Assembly (NCBI RefSeq): GCF_005311025.1 | Contig: NZ_CP031747.1 | Span: 3,881,870 to 3,945,869, forward strand | From: Alcaligenes faecalis | Lineage (GTDB): Bacteria; Pseudomonadota; Gammaproteobacteria; Burkholderiales; Burkholderiaceae_B | DNA: 64,000 nucleotides | Direction of reading: 5' to 3' | Shown: piece after piece, positions 46,414 through 57,888 of the stretch | Numbering within the stretch: the first letter of the stretch is position 1 | Layout: every line of letters begins with the position of its first letter | Translations under genes and position numbers: made by a program | Notes under the pieces: generated by a model | Told to the model about the DNA's origin: nothing | What the model saw: only the letters and a program-made list of their open reading frames with translations | Database searches by the model: none

Positions 46414-46445
46414 GCATCCAGCCTGGTTCGGGAAGGCCGATACAT

Positions 46446-46475
46446 AAAAAAACCTGCATATTTGCAGGTTTTTTT
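46446..46475. terminator. Terminator after the LysR gene at 46566
   Basis: Stem of about 8-13 bp (A-run plus ACCTGCA, paired with TGCAGGT plus T-run), 4-base loop, T-run of seven on each strand reading, so bidirectional. It separates the LysR gene from the oxygenase operon. Confidence 0.88.
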
Positions 46476-46565
46476 AAAGACGCAGGGACAGCGACAAGAT
46501 CAGCAAAGAGCGGAGAAAGCCCGGTCACCGAGCACAACACATGGAAGCCATCAAGCAACTACCGC

Positions 46566-47444
46566 CTAGCGTATTGCAATCGACGCCACCCAATCCACAA
46601 ACTCCTGCTCCTGTCGGCTAAGGTTTGCCTCCTTGGGGTAGGCCAGGAAATAGGCGTACTCTTCCAGGCACACATCGAACAGCTGGACGATTTCCTTCCT
46701 GTCGATCAAAGGCTTCAGCAAGGCCGGACAGCCCAGCATCACCCCTTGGCCATTCAAGACCGCATTCATGCGCACATTGGTGTCATCAATGTGAAAGCTC
46801 TTCTTGGCCGTCAGCTCCTGTCCTGCTGCCTTGCGTAACCACTGCTCCCAGCACAGCTGATTTTCTTCGTGAATCAGCACATGCTGGTTCAGATCCGCCG
46901 GGGAGGTGATCTGGCCATGCGCCTGCAAATAAGACGGTGCACACACTGGCGTCAAATTGCCGGGAATGATGCGCAAGGTCTGCAACTGCGGCCAGTCGCC
47001 CTGCTTGCCCCAGACAATTGCAAAATTGATGTTGTCCCTGAAAAAATCCGGTGCCTGCAACCTGTGCAGCAAGTTGATTTCAATATCCGGATGCTTCAGC
47101 CAGAAATCCCCCAGTTGCCCGGTAAACCACATGCTGGACACAAAGGGCCGCAAGGACAGATTGATGCGGCTCTTGCCGTGAGGCATGCGCAATTCACTCA
47201 AGGCCTGATTGATCTCGTAAAAAGGCCGTTGCAAACGGTCAAACAGAAACTGGCCCTGATCCGTCAGCTCCAGCGAACGGTTTTTACGCAAAAACAGCTT
47301 GCAGCCCAGATACTCCTCCAGCACCTTGATCTGGTGGCTGACTGCCGAGGGAGAGACCAGCAGGTCTTCTGCCGCCTTGGTGAAGTTCAACCTTTGCGCC
47401 GACACCGTAAAGGTTCTTAAGGCATTCAGTAATGGCACCTGCAT
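46566..47444 (-). CDS. LysR-family transcriptional regulator, GcvA-like
   Basis: 292 residues. HTH at about 5-65 (LLNALRTFTVSAQRLNFTKAAEDLLVSPSAVSHQIKVLE), then an effector domain. It is on the same strand as the oxygenase operon and 541 bases upstream of it, separated by a terminator; its own promoter lies in 47445-47560. Control of the oxygenase operon is the simplest inference. Confidence 0.87.
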   Translation of the reverse strand: MQVPLLNALRTFTVSAQRLNFTKAAEDLLVSPSAVSHQIKVLEEYLGCKLFLRKNRSLELTDQGQFLFDRLQRPFYEINQALSELRMPHGKSRINLSLRPFVSSMWFTGQLGDFWLKHPDIEINLLHRLQAPDFFRDNINFAIVWGKQGDWPQLQTLRIIPGNLTPVCAPSYLQAHGQITSPADLNQHVLIHEENQLCWEQWLRKAAGQELTAKKSFHIDDTNVRMNAVLNGQGVMLGCPALLKPLIDRKEIVQLFDVCLEEYAYFLAYPKEANLSRQEQEFVDWVASIAIR

Positions 47445-47560
47445 GACGGGCTATGTCTCCTGATGTGGGTAGCTTTGTTCTGGAATTATTTATTATCGGA
47501 GCATAAGCCTTGCCGCCTTCAAAAACCAGTCGGGCAGAACGTGGAACTTCTGGCAGGCAA

Positions 47561-47585
47561 AAAAAAACCGGCCTGGGCCGGTTTT
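47561..47585 (-). terminator. Terminator of the yqjD-like gene cluster
   Basis: GC-rich stem (67-73 paired with 76-82 in 475xx, with a tight loop) flanked by an A-run on the left. Read on the - strand a run of nine T follows. It lies 20 bases beyond the last gene of the cluster. Confidence 0.85.
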
Positions 47586-47602
47586 CAAACAGACAAGCAG
47601 AC

Positions 47603-47992
47603 TTACTCGTCCACATCGGTTTTGCGTCGTACCGGAACCAGTACATTGCGTGCTTTCTCGCGTGCCGACTTGGAAGAATCAAACAGCTTCCAAGCTCCCA
47701 GAGCCAAAGCCCCGATACGCATCCAGCGCCCGCCAAAACTGCTCAGCACGGCAGAAGCACCGGACAACAGGAACGGATAACGGCGCGACAAGGACAGCGC
47801 GCTGGTGACCACACCGCCCATGCTCAAACCCGAAGGCTTGACGCTGTTCCACAAATTGCCGGGGCTTAAATCTTCGCCCAGGGAGTGGATCTGGGACGAC
47901 ATGGTCTGCCGCTCCAACGAGGCGCGGACTCGCAACAGTTCAATACGCACAGCCCGCTCCTGGGCGGACATGCTCTCTTGCTTCGTGCTCAT
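47603..47992 (-). CDS. Hypothetical protein, third gene of the YqjD/YqjE-type cluster (YqjK-like position)
   Basis: 129 residues. A basic, helical N-terminal half (QERAVRIELLRVRASLERQ), one hydrophobic segment near residues 75-100 (FLLSGASAVLSSFGGRWMRIGALALGAWKLF) and a charged end. E. coli has YqjK at this position, but similarity is only by context and composition. It overlaps the phage-holin-family gene by 4 bases, so the two are coupled. Confidence 0.7.
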   Translation of the reverse strand: MSTKQESMSAQERAVRIELLRVRASLERQTMSSQIHSLGEDLSPGNLWNSVKPSGLSMGGVVTSALSLSRRYPFLLSGASAVLSSFGGRWMRIGALALGAWKLFDSSKSAREKARNVLVPVRRKTDVDE

Positions 47993-48378
47993 TTGCCGTC
48001 TCCCTCGGAATCCCTCAAGCGCTCAATAAATGCGACATCGCGACGCAACTCGGACAAGGTGGCCGAAAAAGGAATCGGGCCTGTGGTCAGACGACGGCGT
48101 ACGGCCAGGAAAAGACCCACTCCCAAACCGGCATACAGAACGACCAGCACTCCCAAAGCCCAGTAACGATAATCCGTAGGCCAGAAGTACAACGCCAGCA
48201 ACAAGCTGAAAACCAGCACCGCCAGAGTGGAGAACAGCAGTGCGCCAAACACCATGCTGAAGATGGTGATCAGGCTTGCCTTTTGCTGACCGGCTTCCAG
48301 AGCGAACAGCTCCAGCCTGGTACTGACAGCCCCTATCAAGGTAGAACCAAGCTGACTGATAGTTTGCCTAAGCGCCAT
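47989..48378 (-). CDS. Phage holin family/YqjE-like membrane protein
   Basis: 129 residues with two central hydrophobic segments (about 38-62 and 68-92; the second reads YWALGVLVVLYAGLGVGLFLA), a start helix ISQLGSTLIGAVSTRLELFALEAGQQKAS that is typical of the YqjE/phage-holin (PF07332-type) proteins, and a charged tail. It is inner-membrane and associated with stress response in enterobacteria. It lies 158 bases downstream of the DUF883 gene. Confidence 0.8.
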   Translation of the reverse strand: MALRQTISQLGSTLIGAVSTRLELFALEAGQQKASLITIFSMVFGALLFSTLAVLVFSLLLALYFWPTDYRYWALGVLVVLYAGLGVGLFLAVRRRLTTGPIPFSATLSELRRDVAFIERLRDSEGDGK

Positions 48379-48443
48379 GATTTATCCCTGCTCTGCGACA
48401 TCCTGCCATTGCATGCAATGACAAGAGCCTGATTTCTAAGAGG

Positions 48444-48477
48444 CTGCCGATCTGGACCGCAAAGTCCAGATCGGCAG
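48444..48477. promoter_or_regulatory. Long perfect hairpin between the DUF883 and YqjE-like genes
   Basis: A perfect 14-bp stem (48444-48457 with 48464-48477), 6-base loop. No T-run follows it on the - strand used by these genes; on the + strand TTTTT appears seven bases later. It may be a transcript-stabilising or attenuating element. Confidence 0.6.
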
Positions 48478-48536
48478 GGCTGCTTTTTATGCTGCTGCAG
48501 CCCAGCAAAGGGCTCGCAGCGCAGAGCAAAGACAGA

Positions 48537-48854
48537 TTAACGTCGGCTGATCAGCATACCGAACATCAGACCCACAATACCGGCCACGCCGATGGCTTGC
48601 CAGGGCTTGTCGTGGACATAGTTGTCGGTTGCCTTGGCGGCACGCACACTGTGCTCGACCACGGCTTCCTGAGCATCATGCAGGGAATCCCGGGTCACAC
48701 GCAGAGAGCGCAGCGCTTTCTCACGCAGCTCACCGGCCTTGTCGCCCGTGGCTTCAGCGGCCTCACGCATCAGTTTTTCAGCTTCATCCAAGCTCGCTTT
48801 CACTTCTTCGATGAATTTGTCTCCGCTGTTTTCCACACTTTTCTTGGTAGCCAT
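48537..48854 (-). CDS. DUF883 family protein (YqjD/ElaB-like)
   Basis: 105 residues: a long amphipathic, coiled-coil-like helix (DKFIEEVKASLDEAEKLMREAAEA onward), then a C-terminal transmembrane segment (AIGVAGIVGLMFGMLIS, about 86-102) ending in SRR. In E. coli YqjD and ElaB bind ribosomes at the membrane in stationary phase. ATG 48854 has AAGGAG upstream. First gene of the cluster. Confidence 0.88.
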   Translation of the reverse strand: MATKKSVENSGDKFIEEVKASLDEAEKLMREAAEATGDKAGELREKALRSLRVTRDSLHDAQEAVVEHSVRAAKATDNYVHDKPWQAIGVAGIVGLMFGMLISRR

Positions 48855-48999
48855 AAATAACTCCTTGCAGTTGAAAGGGACACGCGACAAATACGTATCG
48901 CCAAGTGAATGGCGCCATAGCAGCGCCGCACAAAATTCTTTAACCCGCTGTTTTCAGGATAAAGATACTCGGTGTACCTGAGACCAGTCAGTCGCAGGT

Positions 49000-49722
49000 T
49001 TACTTCAGTTGCGTCACATCCACCGTGGACGGGACACCGTTCTGAATACTTTCTTGCTTCATCACCATCTGCACATCCGGGCAATACCAATCCGTAACTT
49101 GGGAGTTGATGCCCGGTATGGGCAGACTGATGCCACTGAAACTGGCCTGGGTAGGCTCGATCTCGCGTTGATAACGAATAGGCCAACATTGGTAATTGCC
49201 CAATGCAGTCTGTACCGATTGTTGAGCTCCAACCGTCTTGGCACCGGTATGAATGCGCAAGACATTGGCGTTGGACTGGGAGCGCTTGTCCAGATTGATC
49301 TGGAAATCCTGGCGCGGGAAGGTCTGCCCTTCCTGCAGCCCACCGTGTTCGTAGGAAAACAGGCCCAGCAGGCGCAGGTCAAACGAACCTTGAACGGCTT
49401 CCAGACCACCACGGCCATCATCGCGCTGGAAACGGGTGCGGCCATCGCGCACCGTCATCACGTAGTCAATATTGGGCTTGCTGGCCGGCAAACCGGCCAG
49501 AGCTACACTGGCCTTGCCCTGTACACGCGCCTGGCACTGATCACCGCCCTGCTTTTTCACGTCAGAAAAAGCCAGATCAGCGCCCAAGGCCAGAAAGCCC
49601 GAGCCAGTCAGTTGTATCTGCCCACCGTCACGCATGAAAGGCACGTCACACAAACCAGCCTGAGCCGAGCTCAGGCCCAACATGACCAACAGCGGTGCAG
49701 CCATCCAAGCATTCAGTTTCAT
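49000..49722 (-). CDS. Hypothetical secreted protein, DUF3108-like
   Basis: 240 residues. A signal peptide (MKLNAWMAAPLLVMLGLSSAQA, cut after residue about 22) directs it out of the cytoplasm. The mature part has several beta-strand-rich repeats and four or five cysteines. The pattern RIHTGAKTVGAQQSVQTALG..QCWPIRYQREIE resembles the DUF3108 family, but I am unsure. AGGA precedes the ATG at 49722; another in-frame ATG lies two codons upstream. Function unknown. Confidence 0.72.
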   Translation of the reverse strand: MKLNAWMAAPLLVMLGLSSAQAGLCDVPFMRDGGQIQLTGSGFLALGADLAFSDVKKQGGDQCQARVQGKASVALAGLPASKPNIDYVMTVRDGRTRFQRDDGRGGLEAVQGSFDLRLLGLFSYEHGGLQEGQTFPRQDFQINLDKRSQSNANVLRIHTGAKTVGAQQSVQTALGNYQCWPIRYQREIEPTQASFSGISLPIPGINSQVTDWYCPDVQMVMKQESIQNGVPSTVDVTQLK

Positions 49723-49823
49723 GTACATCCTGATTCAGTGAAACTTAGATTCGACTCTTTATTATGCCTATCCCCTCTGGCGTACTGGCAAGGGATTGTA
49801 AAAAAGCACGACAAGTTCTGGAC

Positions 49824-50474
49824 TTAGAGTTCGCCGTCCTGAACCTTCTGGCGAGTACCAAAAATACGGTCGCCCGCATCACCCAGCCCCGGCACGATAT
49901 AACCATGCTCGTCCAGATGCTGATCAATGGACGCGGTATAGATATGGACATCAGGGTGATGTTTTTCAAGAGTGGCAATGCCTTCCGGAGCCGCCACCAA
50001 CACCAAAGCGCGAATATTCTTGCAGCCTGCTTTTTTCAGCAGATCAATCGTGGCGACCATGGAACCACCTGTTGCCAGCATGGGGTCGATAATCAGGGCC
50101 AAACGCTGATCCAGCTCGCCGACCAGACGCTCCAGATAGGTCTGGGCTTCAAAGGTTTCTTCGTTGCGAGCAATACCGATCACGCTGACTTTGGCGCCAG
50201 GAATCAAGCTCAACACCCCGTCCAGCATGCCAATACCAGCGCGCAAGATGGGCACAACTGTCACTTTCTTGCCAGCCAGCTTTTCCACTTCCACATTGCC
50301 ACACCAACCCTCAATGGTGGTGGGTTCCAGAGGCAGATCCTTGCACGCCTCGTAGGTCAGCAAAGAGGCGATTTCCTGGGACATTTCGCGGAAATTTTTC
50401 GTGCTCAGATCTGCCTTGCGCATCAAGCCCAGCTTATGGCGGATCAAAGGGTGGCGTATTTCGTGTATGGGCAT
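49824..50474 (-). CDS. upp: Uracil phosphoribosyltransferase
   Basis: Pyrimidine salvage: uracil plus PRPP gives UMP. 216 residues with [11 protein letters not shown], the PRPP-binding [13 protein letters not shown] and the C-terminal [16 protein letters not shown]. Its stop is 3' to the convergent gene end; a pyrimidine permease or regulator is not adjacent. Confidence 0.96.
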   Translation of the reverse strand: MPIHEIRHPLIRHKLGLMRKADLSTKNFREMSQEIASLLTYEACKDLPLEPTTIEGWCGNVEVEKLAGKKVTVVPILRAGIGMLDGVLSLIPGAKVSVIGIARNEETFEAQTYLERLVGELDQRLALIIDPMLATGGSMVATIDLLKKAGCKNIRALVLVAAPEGIATLEKHHPDVHIYTASIDQHLDEHGYIVPGLGDAGDRIFGTRQKVQDGEL

Positions 50475-50502
50475 GATTGCTTCATCAAATTAGGGACTAA
50501 CT

Positions 50503-50529
50503 AAAAACAGGGCTGCAGCACAGCAGCCC
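50503..50529 (-). terminator. Terminator after dacB
   Basis: Perfect 7-bp stem (50510-50516 with 50523-50529), 6-base loop; on the - strand it is followed by TGTTTTTAG. It ends dacB before upp. Confidence 0.8.
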
Positions 50530-50544
50530 GCACTATCGAGATCG

Positions 50545-51993
50545 TCAACGTACTGCCAGCCACTTCACCACCGCATCAAAAAAGGGTCGGGCAGAGGCAG
50601 AACGTTCGTCATTGACCATCATGACGACAATATACCGCTTTCCGCTGGCTCCCAGCACGTAACCGGCCAAGGCACGGCTATCGCGCAGCGTGCCGGTTTT
50701 CAAGTGGGCACGGCCCTGGACCTCGTCATCGCGCAAGCGCGAACGCACCGTGCCGTCCACACCGGAGATCGCAAAGGACGAAATGTACTCGGGCATCCAG
50801 TTCGAGCGCCAGGCGACTTTCAGCATGTCAGCCATGCCGCCCGCCGTGACGCGGGCATTGCGTGAAAGGCCCGAGCCGTTGTCCACGGTCCAGCCTGCGG
50901 TATTGACCCCCTGGCGACCGAGCACGTTCATGACGGCGCGCTCGCCGGTGGCCACCGTGGCACCGGGACCATTCATTTCTGCGCCCACGGTCAGCAAGAT
51001 GGTACGGGCCATCACATTGTTGCTTTGCTTATTAATAAGACGGATCAGGTCAGACAGGGACTGCGAGTCATGCCAGGTAATCGCCTGCGCACGAGCCGGC
51101 ACACGGCCTGCCTTGATGTCGCGGGCCAGGGTGCCGCCCAGATCGCGCCACAGGCTGCGGAACAGCTTGTCGAAAAACTCGGTTTGGGAATGAACCAGAC
51201 GGTAAACGCTGAACTCGCCGCAAGAAGCGGCGGCCTTGCCACTGACACGGACCACCATGCCACCGGCTTCAGGCTGAATCTGGGTACCAACAACAGGCGA
51301 ACCAGGGCAGGTCGCCGTCGACCACTCGACTTCACCCTGTACGCGCACTCCGGGCAAAGGCGGGTCAATAATCGCAATCCATTTGCGCGCCTGTGTATCT
51401 GGCTGGAACACCAGCCGGGAAGCGCCTAGCCCCACCATCATGGCATCCGGGCTGGCGTTATAGGGACGGTCACCCGCATTATCGAAGTCACCCGGATTGA
51501 TGGTGACGTTGCCGAAGATGGAACGATCCACAATAACTTCGGTCAGATTCTTCACCCCACGCAAGCGGAGCTCGCGCAACATGTCCCATAACTGCGGCAC
51601 GGTCAAAAACGGATCGCCCCCCGCCTTGATGTACAAAGGCCCTTTCAAGGTGCCTTGTTCGTCCACCTGCAGGCCATCCTGGGCCATTAACGTCGTACGC
51701 CAGGTATATTCTGGCCCCAGAGCGGACAAACCGGCCCAGGTACTGACCAGTTTCATTACCGAGGCGGGGTTACGGGGCTCCTGGGGATTGACGCCGATCA
51801 GGCGCGGACCGTCCGCCTCGTCTACCACGATGGACAGAGACGATTGCGGCAAGCGGCTGGCGTTCCATACCGAAGCCAGCTCGGGCGGCAAGGCCTGGGC
51901 CAGGGCTAGTGATGCGCCTTGCACCATGAGCAAGGTGGCCAGAGCCACGTGCTTGCAACGACTCAAAACAGGCTTTGCCTTTAAAACGCCCAT
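50545..51993 (-). CDS. dacB: D-alanyl-D-alanine carboxypeptidase/endopeptidase, PBP4 type
   Basis: 482 residues with a signal peptide ending near SLALA-QA (about residue 31-33). The SxxK motif is Ser78-Lys81 (PASVMKL), KTG is in [10 protein letters not shown] near the C-terminus, and SxN lies in NGSGLSRNA. The ~180-residue insert between SxxK and SxN fits PBP4. It trims peptidoglycan in the periplasm. Divergent from queA. Confidence 0.93.
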   Translation of the reverse strand: MGVLKAKPVLSRCKHVALATLLMVQGASLALAQALPPELASVWNASRLPQSSLSIVVDEADGPRLIGVNPQEPRNPASVMKLVSTWAGLSALGPEYTWRTTLMAQDGLQVDEQGTLKGPLYIKAGGDPFLTVPQLWDMLRELRLRGVKNLTEVIVDRSIFGNVTINPGDFDNAGDRPYNASPDAMMVGLGASRLVFQPDTQARKWIAIIDPPLPGVRVQGEVEWSTATCPGSPVVGTQIQPEAGGMVVRVSGKAAASCGEFSVYRLVHSQTEFFDKLFRSLWRDLGGTLARDIKAGRVPARAQAITWHDSQSLSDLIRLINKQSNNVMARTILLTVGAEMNGPGATVATGERAVMNVLGRQGVNTAGWTVDNGSGLSRNARVTAGGMADMLKVAWRSNWMPEYISSFAISGVDGTVRSRLRDDEVQGRAHLKTGTLRDSRALAGYVLGASGKRYIVVMMVNDERSASARPFFDAVVKWLAVR

Positions 51994-52151
51994 GCCCTCG
52001 TCTCCAACAGATCAATTCAGGAAAGACCCAAGCATACCGAAAGAAAAACACCACGGATATGGCCGTTTCAGCAATCTGGCGGCAAAGCGTTAAAATAGTC
52101 GGTTACCCCATCAGGCCCGGCCTTCTGGCCAGTGGCCCTTTACGACAAACC

Positions 52152-54349
<2,198 letters not shown>

Positions 54350-54438
54350 CACGCTGTTTGTGATACCGCAATAAAGTGCCGCTACAATACACCGTTAGTT
54401 TTTGACAACCCACACAAAATAATCCTCAGGAGCCCCAC

Positions 54439-54783
54439 ATGTCCGCTGTTGACATTCTGACTCTCATCCCCGCCCAGGCAGCTGCCGGCGGCGAAAATGC
54501 CTTGATGGGCATGCTGCCCATCATCTTGATGTTCGTTGTGCTGTACTTCTTGATGATTCGTCCTCAAATGAAGCGTCAGAAAGAGCACCGCAACCTGGTC
54601 TCCAACCTGGCCAAAGGCGACGAAGTAATCACCTCCGGCGGTCTGCTGGGCAAAGTCAGCAAAGTTCACGACAACTACCTGACCGTTGAAGTGGCCAACC
54701 TGACCGACAAGCCTGTTGAAGTTCTGGTCCAACGCGTGGCCGTTACGACTGTTCTGCCCAAAGGCACGATCAAGTCGCTGTAA
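54439..54783 (+). CDS. yajC: Sec translocon accessory protein YajC
   Basis: 114 residues with one N-terminal transmembrane helix (about 22-40, LMGMLPIILMFVVLYFLMI), followed by RPQMKRQKEHRNL and a soluble VSNLAKGDEVITSGGLLG core. It associates with SecDF and YidC. AGGAG precedes the ATG. secD begins 60 bases downstream. Confidence 0.96.
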   Translation: MSAVDILTLIPAQAAAGGENALMGMLPIILMFVVLYFLMIRPQMKRQKEHRNLVSNLAKGDEVITSGGLLGKVSKVHDNYLTVEVANLTDKPVEVLVQRVAVTTVLPKGTIKSL

Positions 54784-54843
54784 TGCCTCCGACCCCGGAC
54801 CTCGGTCCGGGGTTGCCATTTCTGCACCCGTCGTAGATATCCC

Positions 54844-56715
54844 ATGAATCGTTATCCTCTCTGGAAATATGTCATCGTCTTGGTCGCGCTGGCGATCGGC
54901 CTGATCTATACCTTGCCCAATCTGTTTGGTGAGTCTCCTGCTGTCCAGGTTTCCAGCGCCAAATCCACGGTCCGGCTTGAAACCAACCTGATCAGTCACG
55001 TTGAAGAGCTGCTCAAGAAAAACAATATTCCTACGACGGGCTCGTATTTTGAACAAAACGGACCTAGCGCCACTGCGCGTTTCCGTTTTGAGTCCACCGA
55101 TGTTCAGCTCAAGGCCAAAGACCTGATCGAGCGCGAACTGAACAAGGACTCCACAGCTACCGCCCCCGACTACACCGTCGCGCTGAACCTGGTGTCTGCG
55201 TCGCCTGCCTGGCTGACCGCACTGGGTGCCCACCCCATGCACCTGGGCCTGGACTTGCGCGGTGGCGTGCACTTCCTGCTGCAAGTGGATATGCAAGGCG
55301 CGCTTCAAGCCCGCTACGACTCCATGGTGGCTGATGCCCGCAGCGTGCTGCGCGAAGCCAAAGTGCCTGTTGGCGGCATCGAGCGTGATGGTCACTCGCT
55401 GCGCATGAGCTTTGCCTCGGCAGACGATCGCGACCGCGCTCAATCGGAAATGCGTCGCGCCATGCCTGATCTGGCTTTCACCCCTGCCGGTGACAGCGGT
55501 CTGACAGCCCGTTTGACCGAAGCCGCTACCATTCAGGTGCAATCGAACGCCCTCAAGCAAAACATCACCACCTTGCATAACCGAATCAATGAGCTGGGCG
55601 TAGCCGAGCCTGTGATTCAACAGCAAGGGTCCGATCGCATCGTGGTTCAACTGCCCGGCGTGCAGGATGTAGCCAAAGCCAAGGAAATTCTGGGTCGTAC
55701 GGCCACACTGGAACTGCGCATGGTGGAAGACTCGCCTGCTGCCGTTGCGGCCTTGAACTCGGGCACCGTGCCCTTTGGTCTGGAGCGTTACACCGAGCGT
55801 GGTGGTGCCCCCCTGCTGCTGCGTCGCCAGGTCATCCTGACAGGTGAAAACCTGCAGGACGCCCAGCCCGGTCGTGATTCGCAAACCCAGCAACCCACCG
55901 TCAACCTGACGCTGGACAATAAGGGCTCGCGCATTTTCCGCGACATTACCCGCAACAACATCAACAAGCGCATGGCGATTGTGCTGTTTGAAAATGGCGT
56001 GGGTGAAGTGGTGACGGCTCCGGTTATCCGTAGCGAAATTCCTAACGGCCAGGTACAGATCAGCGGCAGCATGAATGCCCAGGAAGCCGCCGATATTTCC
56101 CTGCTGCTGCGTGCCGGTTCGCTGGCCGCCCCCATGAGCATCATTGAAGAGCGCACCATTGGCCCTAGCCTGGGTGCCGACAATATTCGCCAAGGCTTTA
56201 ACGCCACGCTGTACGGCTTTATTGCGATCGCCATCTTCATCATGCTGTACTACCACCTGATTGGTCTGTTCTCCACCATTGGCCTGACCTTCAACGTGCT
56301 CTTGCTGCTGGCTGTCTTGTCCATGCTGCAAGCCACCCTGACCTTGCCGGGTATTGCTGCCATCGCCCTGACCCTGGGTATGGCCATTGACGCCAACGTG
56401 CTGATCAACGAGCGTATCCGCGAGGAGCTACGCAATGGTGCCTCGCCGCAACAAGCCATTCACCTGGGTTTTGATCGTGCCTGGGCCACTATTTTCGACT
56501 CCAACCTGACCAGTCTGATTGTGGGTGTCGCTTTGCTGGCCTTCGGTTCCGGTCCTATCCGTGGTTTTGCGGTCGTACACGTGATCGGTATTCTGACCTC
56601 CATGTTCTCTTCGGTGGTTGGGGTTCGTGCCCTGGTCAACCTCTGGTATGGCAACCGTCGTCGCCTGCAGGGTATTTCCATTGGTCAGGTCTGGAAACCA
56701 CAGGACAAGAAGTAA
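54844..56715 (+). CDS. secD: Protein translocase subunit SecD
   Basis: 623 residues. An N-terminal transmembrane helix, a large periplasmic region with LGLDLRGGVHFLLQVDM near residues 134-150, and five C-terminal helices with IALTLGMAIDANVLINERIREEL. Uses the proton motive force to complete Sec export. It lies between yajC and secF. Confidence 0.97.
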   Translation: MNRYPLWKYVIVLVALAIGLIYTLPNLFGESPAVQVSSAKSTVRLETNLISHVEELLKKNNIPTTGSYFEQNGPSATARFRFESTDVQLKAKDLIERELNKDSTATAPDYTVALNLVSASPAWLTALGAHPMHLGLDLRGGVHFLLQVDMQGALQARYDSMVADARSVLREAKVPVGGIERDGHSLRMSFASADDRDRAQSEMRRAMPDLAFTPAGDSGLTARLTEAATIQVQSNALKQNITTLHNRINELGVAEPVIQQQGSDRIVVQLPGVQDVAKAKEILGRTATLELRMVEDSPAAVAALNSGTVPFGLERYTERGGAPLLLRRQVILTGENLQDAQPGRDSQTQQPTVNLTLDNKGSRIFRDITRNNINKRMAIVLFENGVGEVVTAPVIRSEIPNGQVQISGSMNAQEAADISLLLRAGSLAAPMSIIEERTIGPSLGADNIRQGFNATLYGFIAIAIFIMLYYHLIGLFSTIGLTFNVLLLLAVLSMLQATLTLPGIAAIALTLGMAIDANVLINERIREELRNGASPQQAIHLGFDRAWATIFDSNLTSLIVGVALLAFGSGPIRGFAVVHVIGILTSMFSSVVGVRALVNLWYGNRRRLQGISIGQVWKPQDKK

Positions 56716-56767
56716 AGTGCCGGGGCCGGTGCAAACCGGCCAGGCCCAACTACAGGCATAAAGCATC

Positions 56768-57706
56768 ATGGAATTTTTTCGTATTCACCGCACTATCCCG
56801 TTCATGCGCCATGCGTTGGTGCTGAACCTGATCAGTTTTCTGACATTTATTGCAGCGGTCGTCTTCATTATTGTGCGCGGCTTTCACCTGTCCATCGAAT
56901 TTACCGGTGGTACGGTCATGGAAGTGCACTATCAGCAAACCGTGCAGGTCGAAGATGTGCGCGGCTCGATTCAGTCGCTGGGCTATACCGATTTCCAGGT
57001 ACAGAACTTCGGCACGTCGCAGGACATCATGATCCGCTTGCCCGTTCTGGACGGACAAGACTCTACCCAGCAAAGCGAGCAAGTACTCCAGGCCTTGAAG
57101 CAGCAGCACTCGGACGTGGAGCTGCGCCGTGTGGAGTTCGTCGGCCCACAGGTGGGGCAAGAACTGCTGCATAACGGTTTGATGGCCCTGGCCTTTGTGG
57201 TCGCCGGTATCTTGCTGTACCTGGGCTTCCGCTTTGAGTGGAAGCTGGCGCTGGCTTGTGCGATTGCCAACTTGCACGACGTGGTCATCATTCTGGGCTT
57301 TTTCGCGTTCTTCCAATGGGAGTTCTCGCTGTCGGTGCTGGCCGGTGTCCTGGCGGTGCTGGGTTACTCCGTGAACGAATCCGTTGTGGTGATGGACCGT
57401 ATCCGTGAAAACTTCCGCAAGCAGCGCAAGATGTCGGTTTCGGACATTATTGATCTGTCCATCACCCAGAACATCTCGCGTACCATCATCACCCACGGTT
57501 CTACCCAGATGATGGTGCTGTCGATTTTCTTCTTCGGTGGCCCAACGCTGCACAACTTCTCGCTGGCGCTGACCATCGGTATCTGGTTCGGTATTTACTC
57601 CTCCGTGTTCGTGGCCGCCGCCATTTCCATGTGGCTGGGCGTGAAACGTGAGGATCTGGTCAAGCCGATCAAGAAAGACGAAGGCGGCGAGGTTGTAGAA
57701 GGCTAA
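56768..57706 (+). CDS. secF: Protein translocase subunit SecF
   Basis: 312 residues with six transmembrane helices. HLSIEFTGGTVMEV follows the first helix; GYSVNESVVVMDRIRENFRK lies in the second half. It partners SecD. A strong terminator (57734) ends the tgt-yajC-secDF operon. Confidence 0.97.
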   Translation: MEFFRIHRTIPFMRHALVLNLISFLTFIAAVVFIIVRGFHLSIEFTGGTVMEVHYQQTVQVEDVRGSIQSLGYTDFQVQNFGTSQDIMIRLPVLDGQDSTQQSEQVLQALKQQHSDVELRRVEFVGPQVGQELLHNGLMALAFVVAGILLYLGFRFEWKLALACAIANLHDVVIILGFFAFFQWEFSLSVLAGVLAVLGYSVNESVVVMDRIRENFRKQRKMSVSDIIDLSITQNISRTIITHGSTQMMVLSIFFFGGPTLHNFSLALTIGIWFGIYSSVFVAAAISMWLGVKREDLVKPIKKDEGGEVVEG

Positions 57707-57733
57707 GTTGCTTCTTGGCTCGCTGTTATAACG

Positions 57734-57769
57734 AAAAGCCCGACATTAAAACAATGTCGGGCTTTTTTT
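57734..57769 (+). terminator. Terminator after secF
   Basis: Perfect 14-bp stem (57734-57747 with 57753-57766), 5-base loop, seven T. Confidence 0.96.
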
Positions 57770-57888
57770 GTTTCTAGGGCTGCTGGATTACGAGTAATAG
57801 AGTGGCGGCAGTAAGCCTCTTTTTGTTTTATTGAGGGCCGGAGCAGGTCGGCGGGCGAGTCAGGTTATTCGCCGCGGGCAGAGGCCGG

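Larger units (their letters stand above)
46025..46565. other. Long intergenic region upstream of the oxygenase operon
   Basis: 541 bases with no supported gene. It carries a dyad (46214-46231), nine copies of a heptanucleotide (46351-46413) and the terminator of the LysR gene (46446-46475). Short reading frames through the heptamer are low-complexity and not credible. Confidence 0.7.

Noticed and set aside
46227-46558. Two - strand frames rich in repeated SLIAHR peptides
   Set aside because: They are translations of the 7-base microsatellite and have no other protein-like content.
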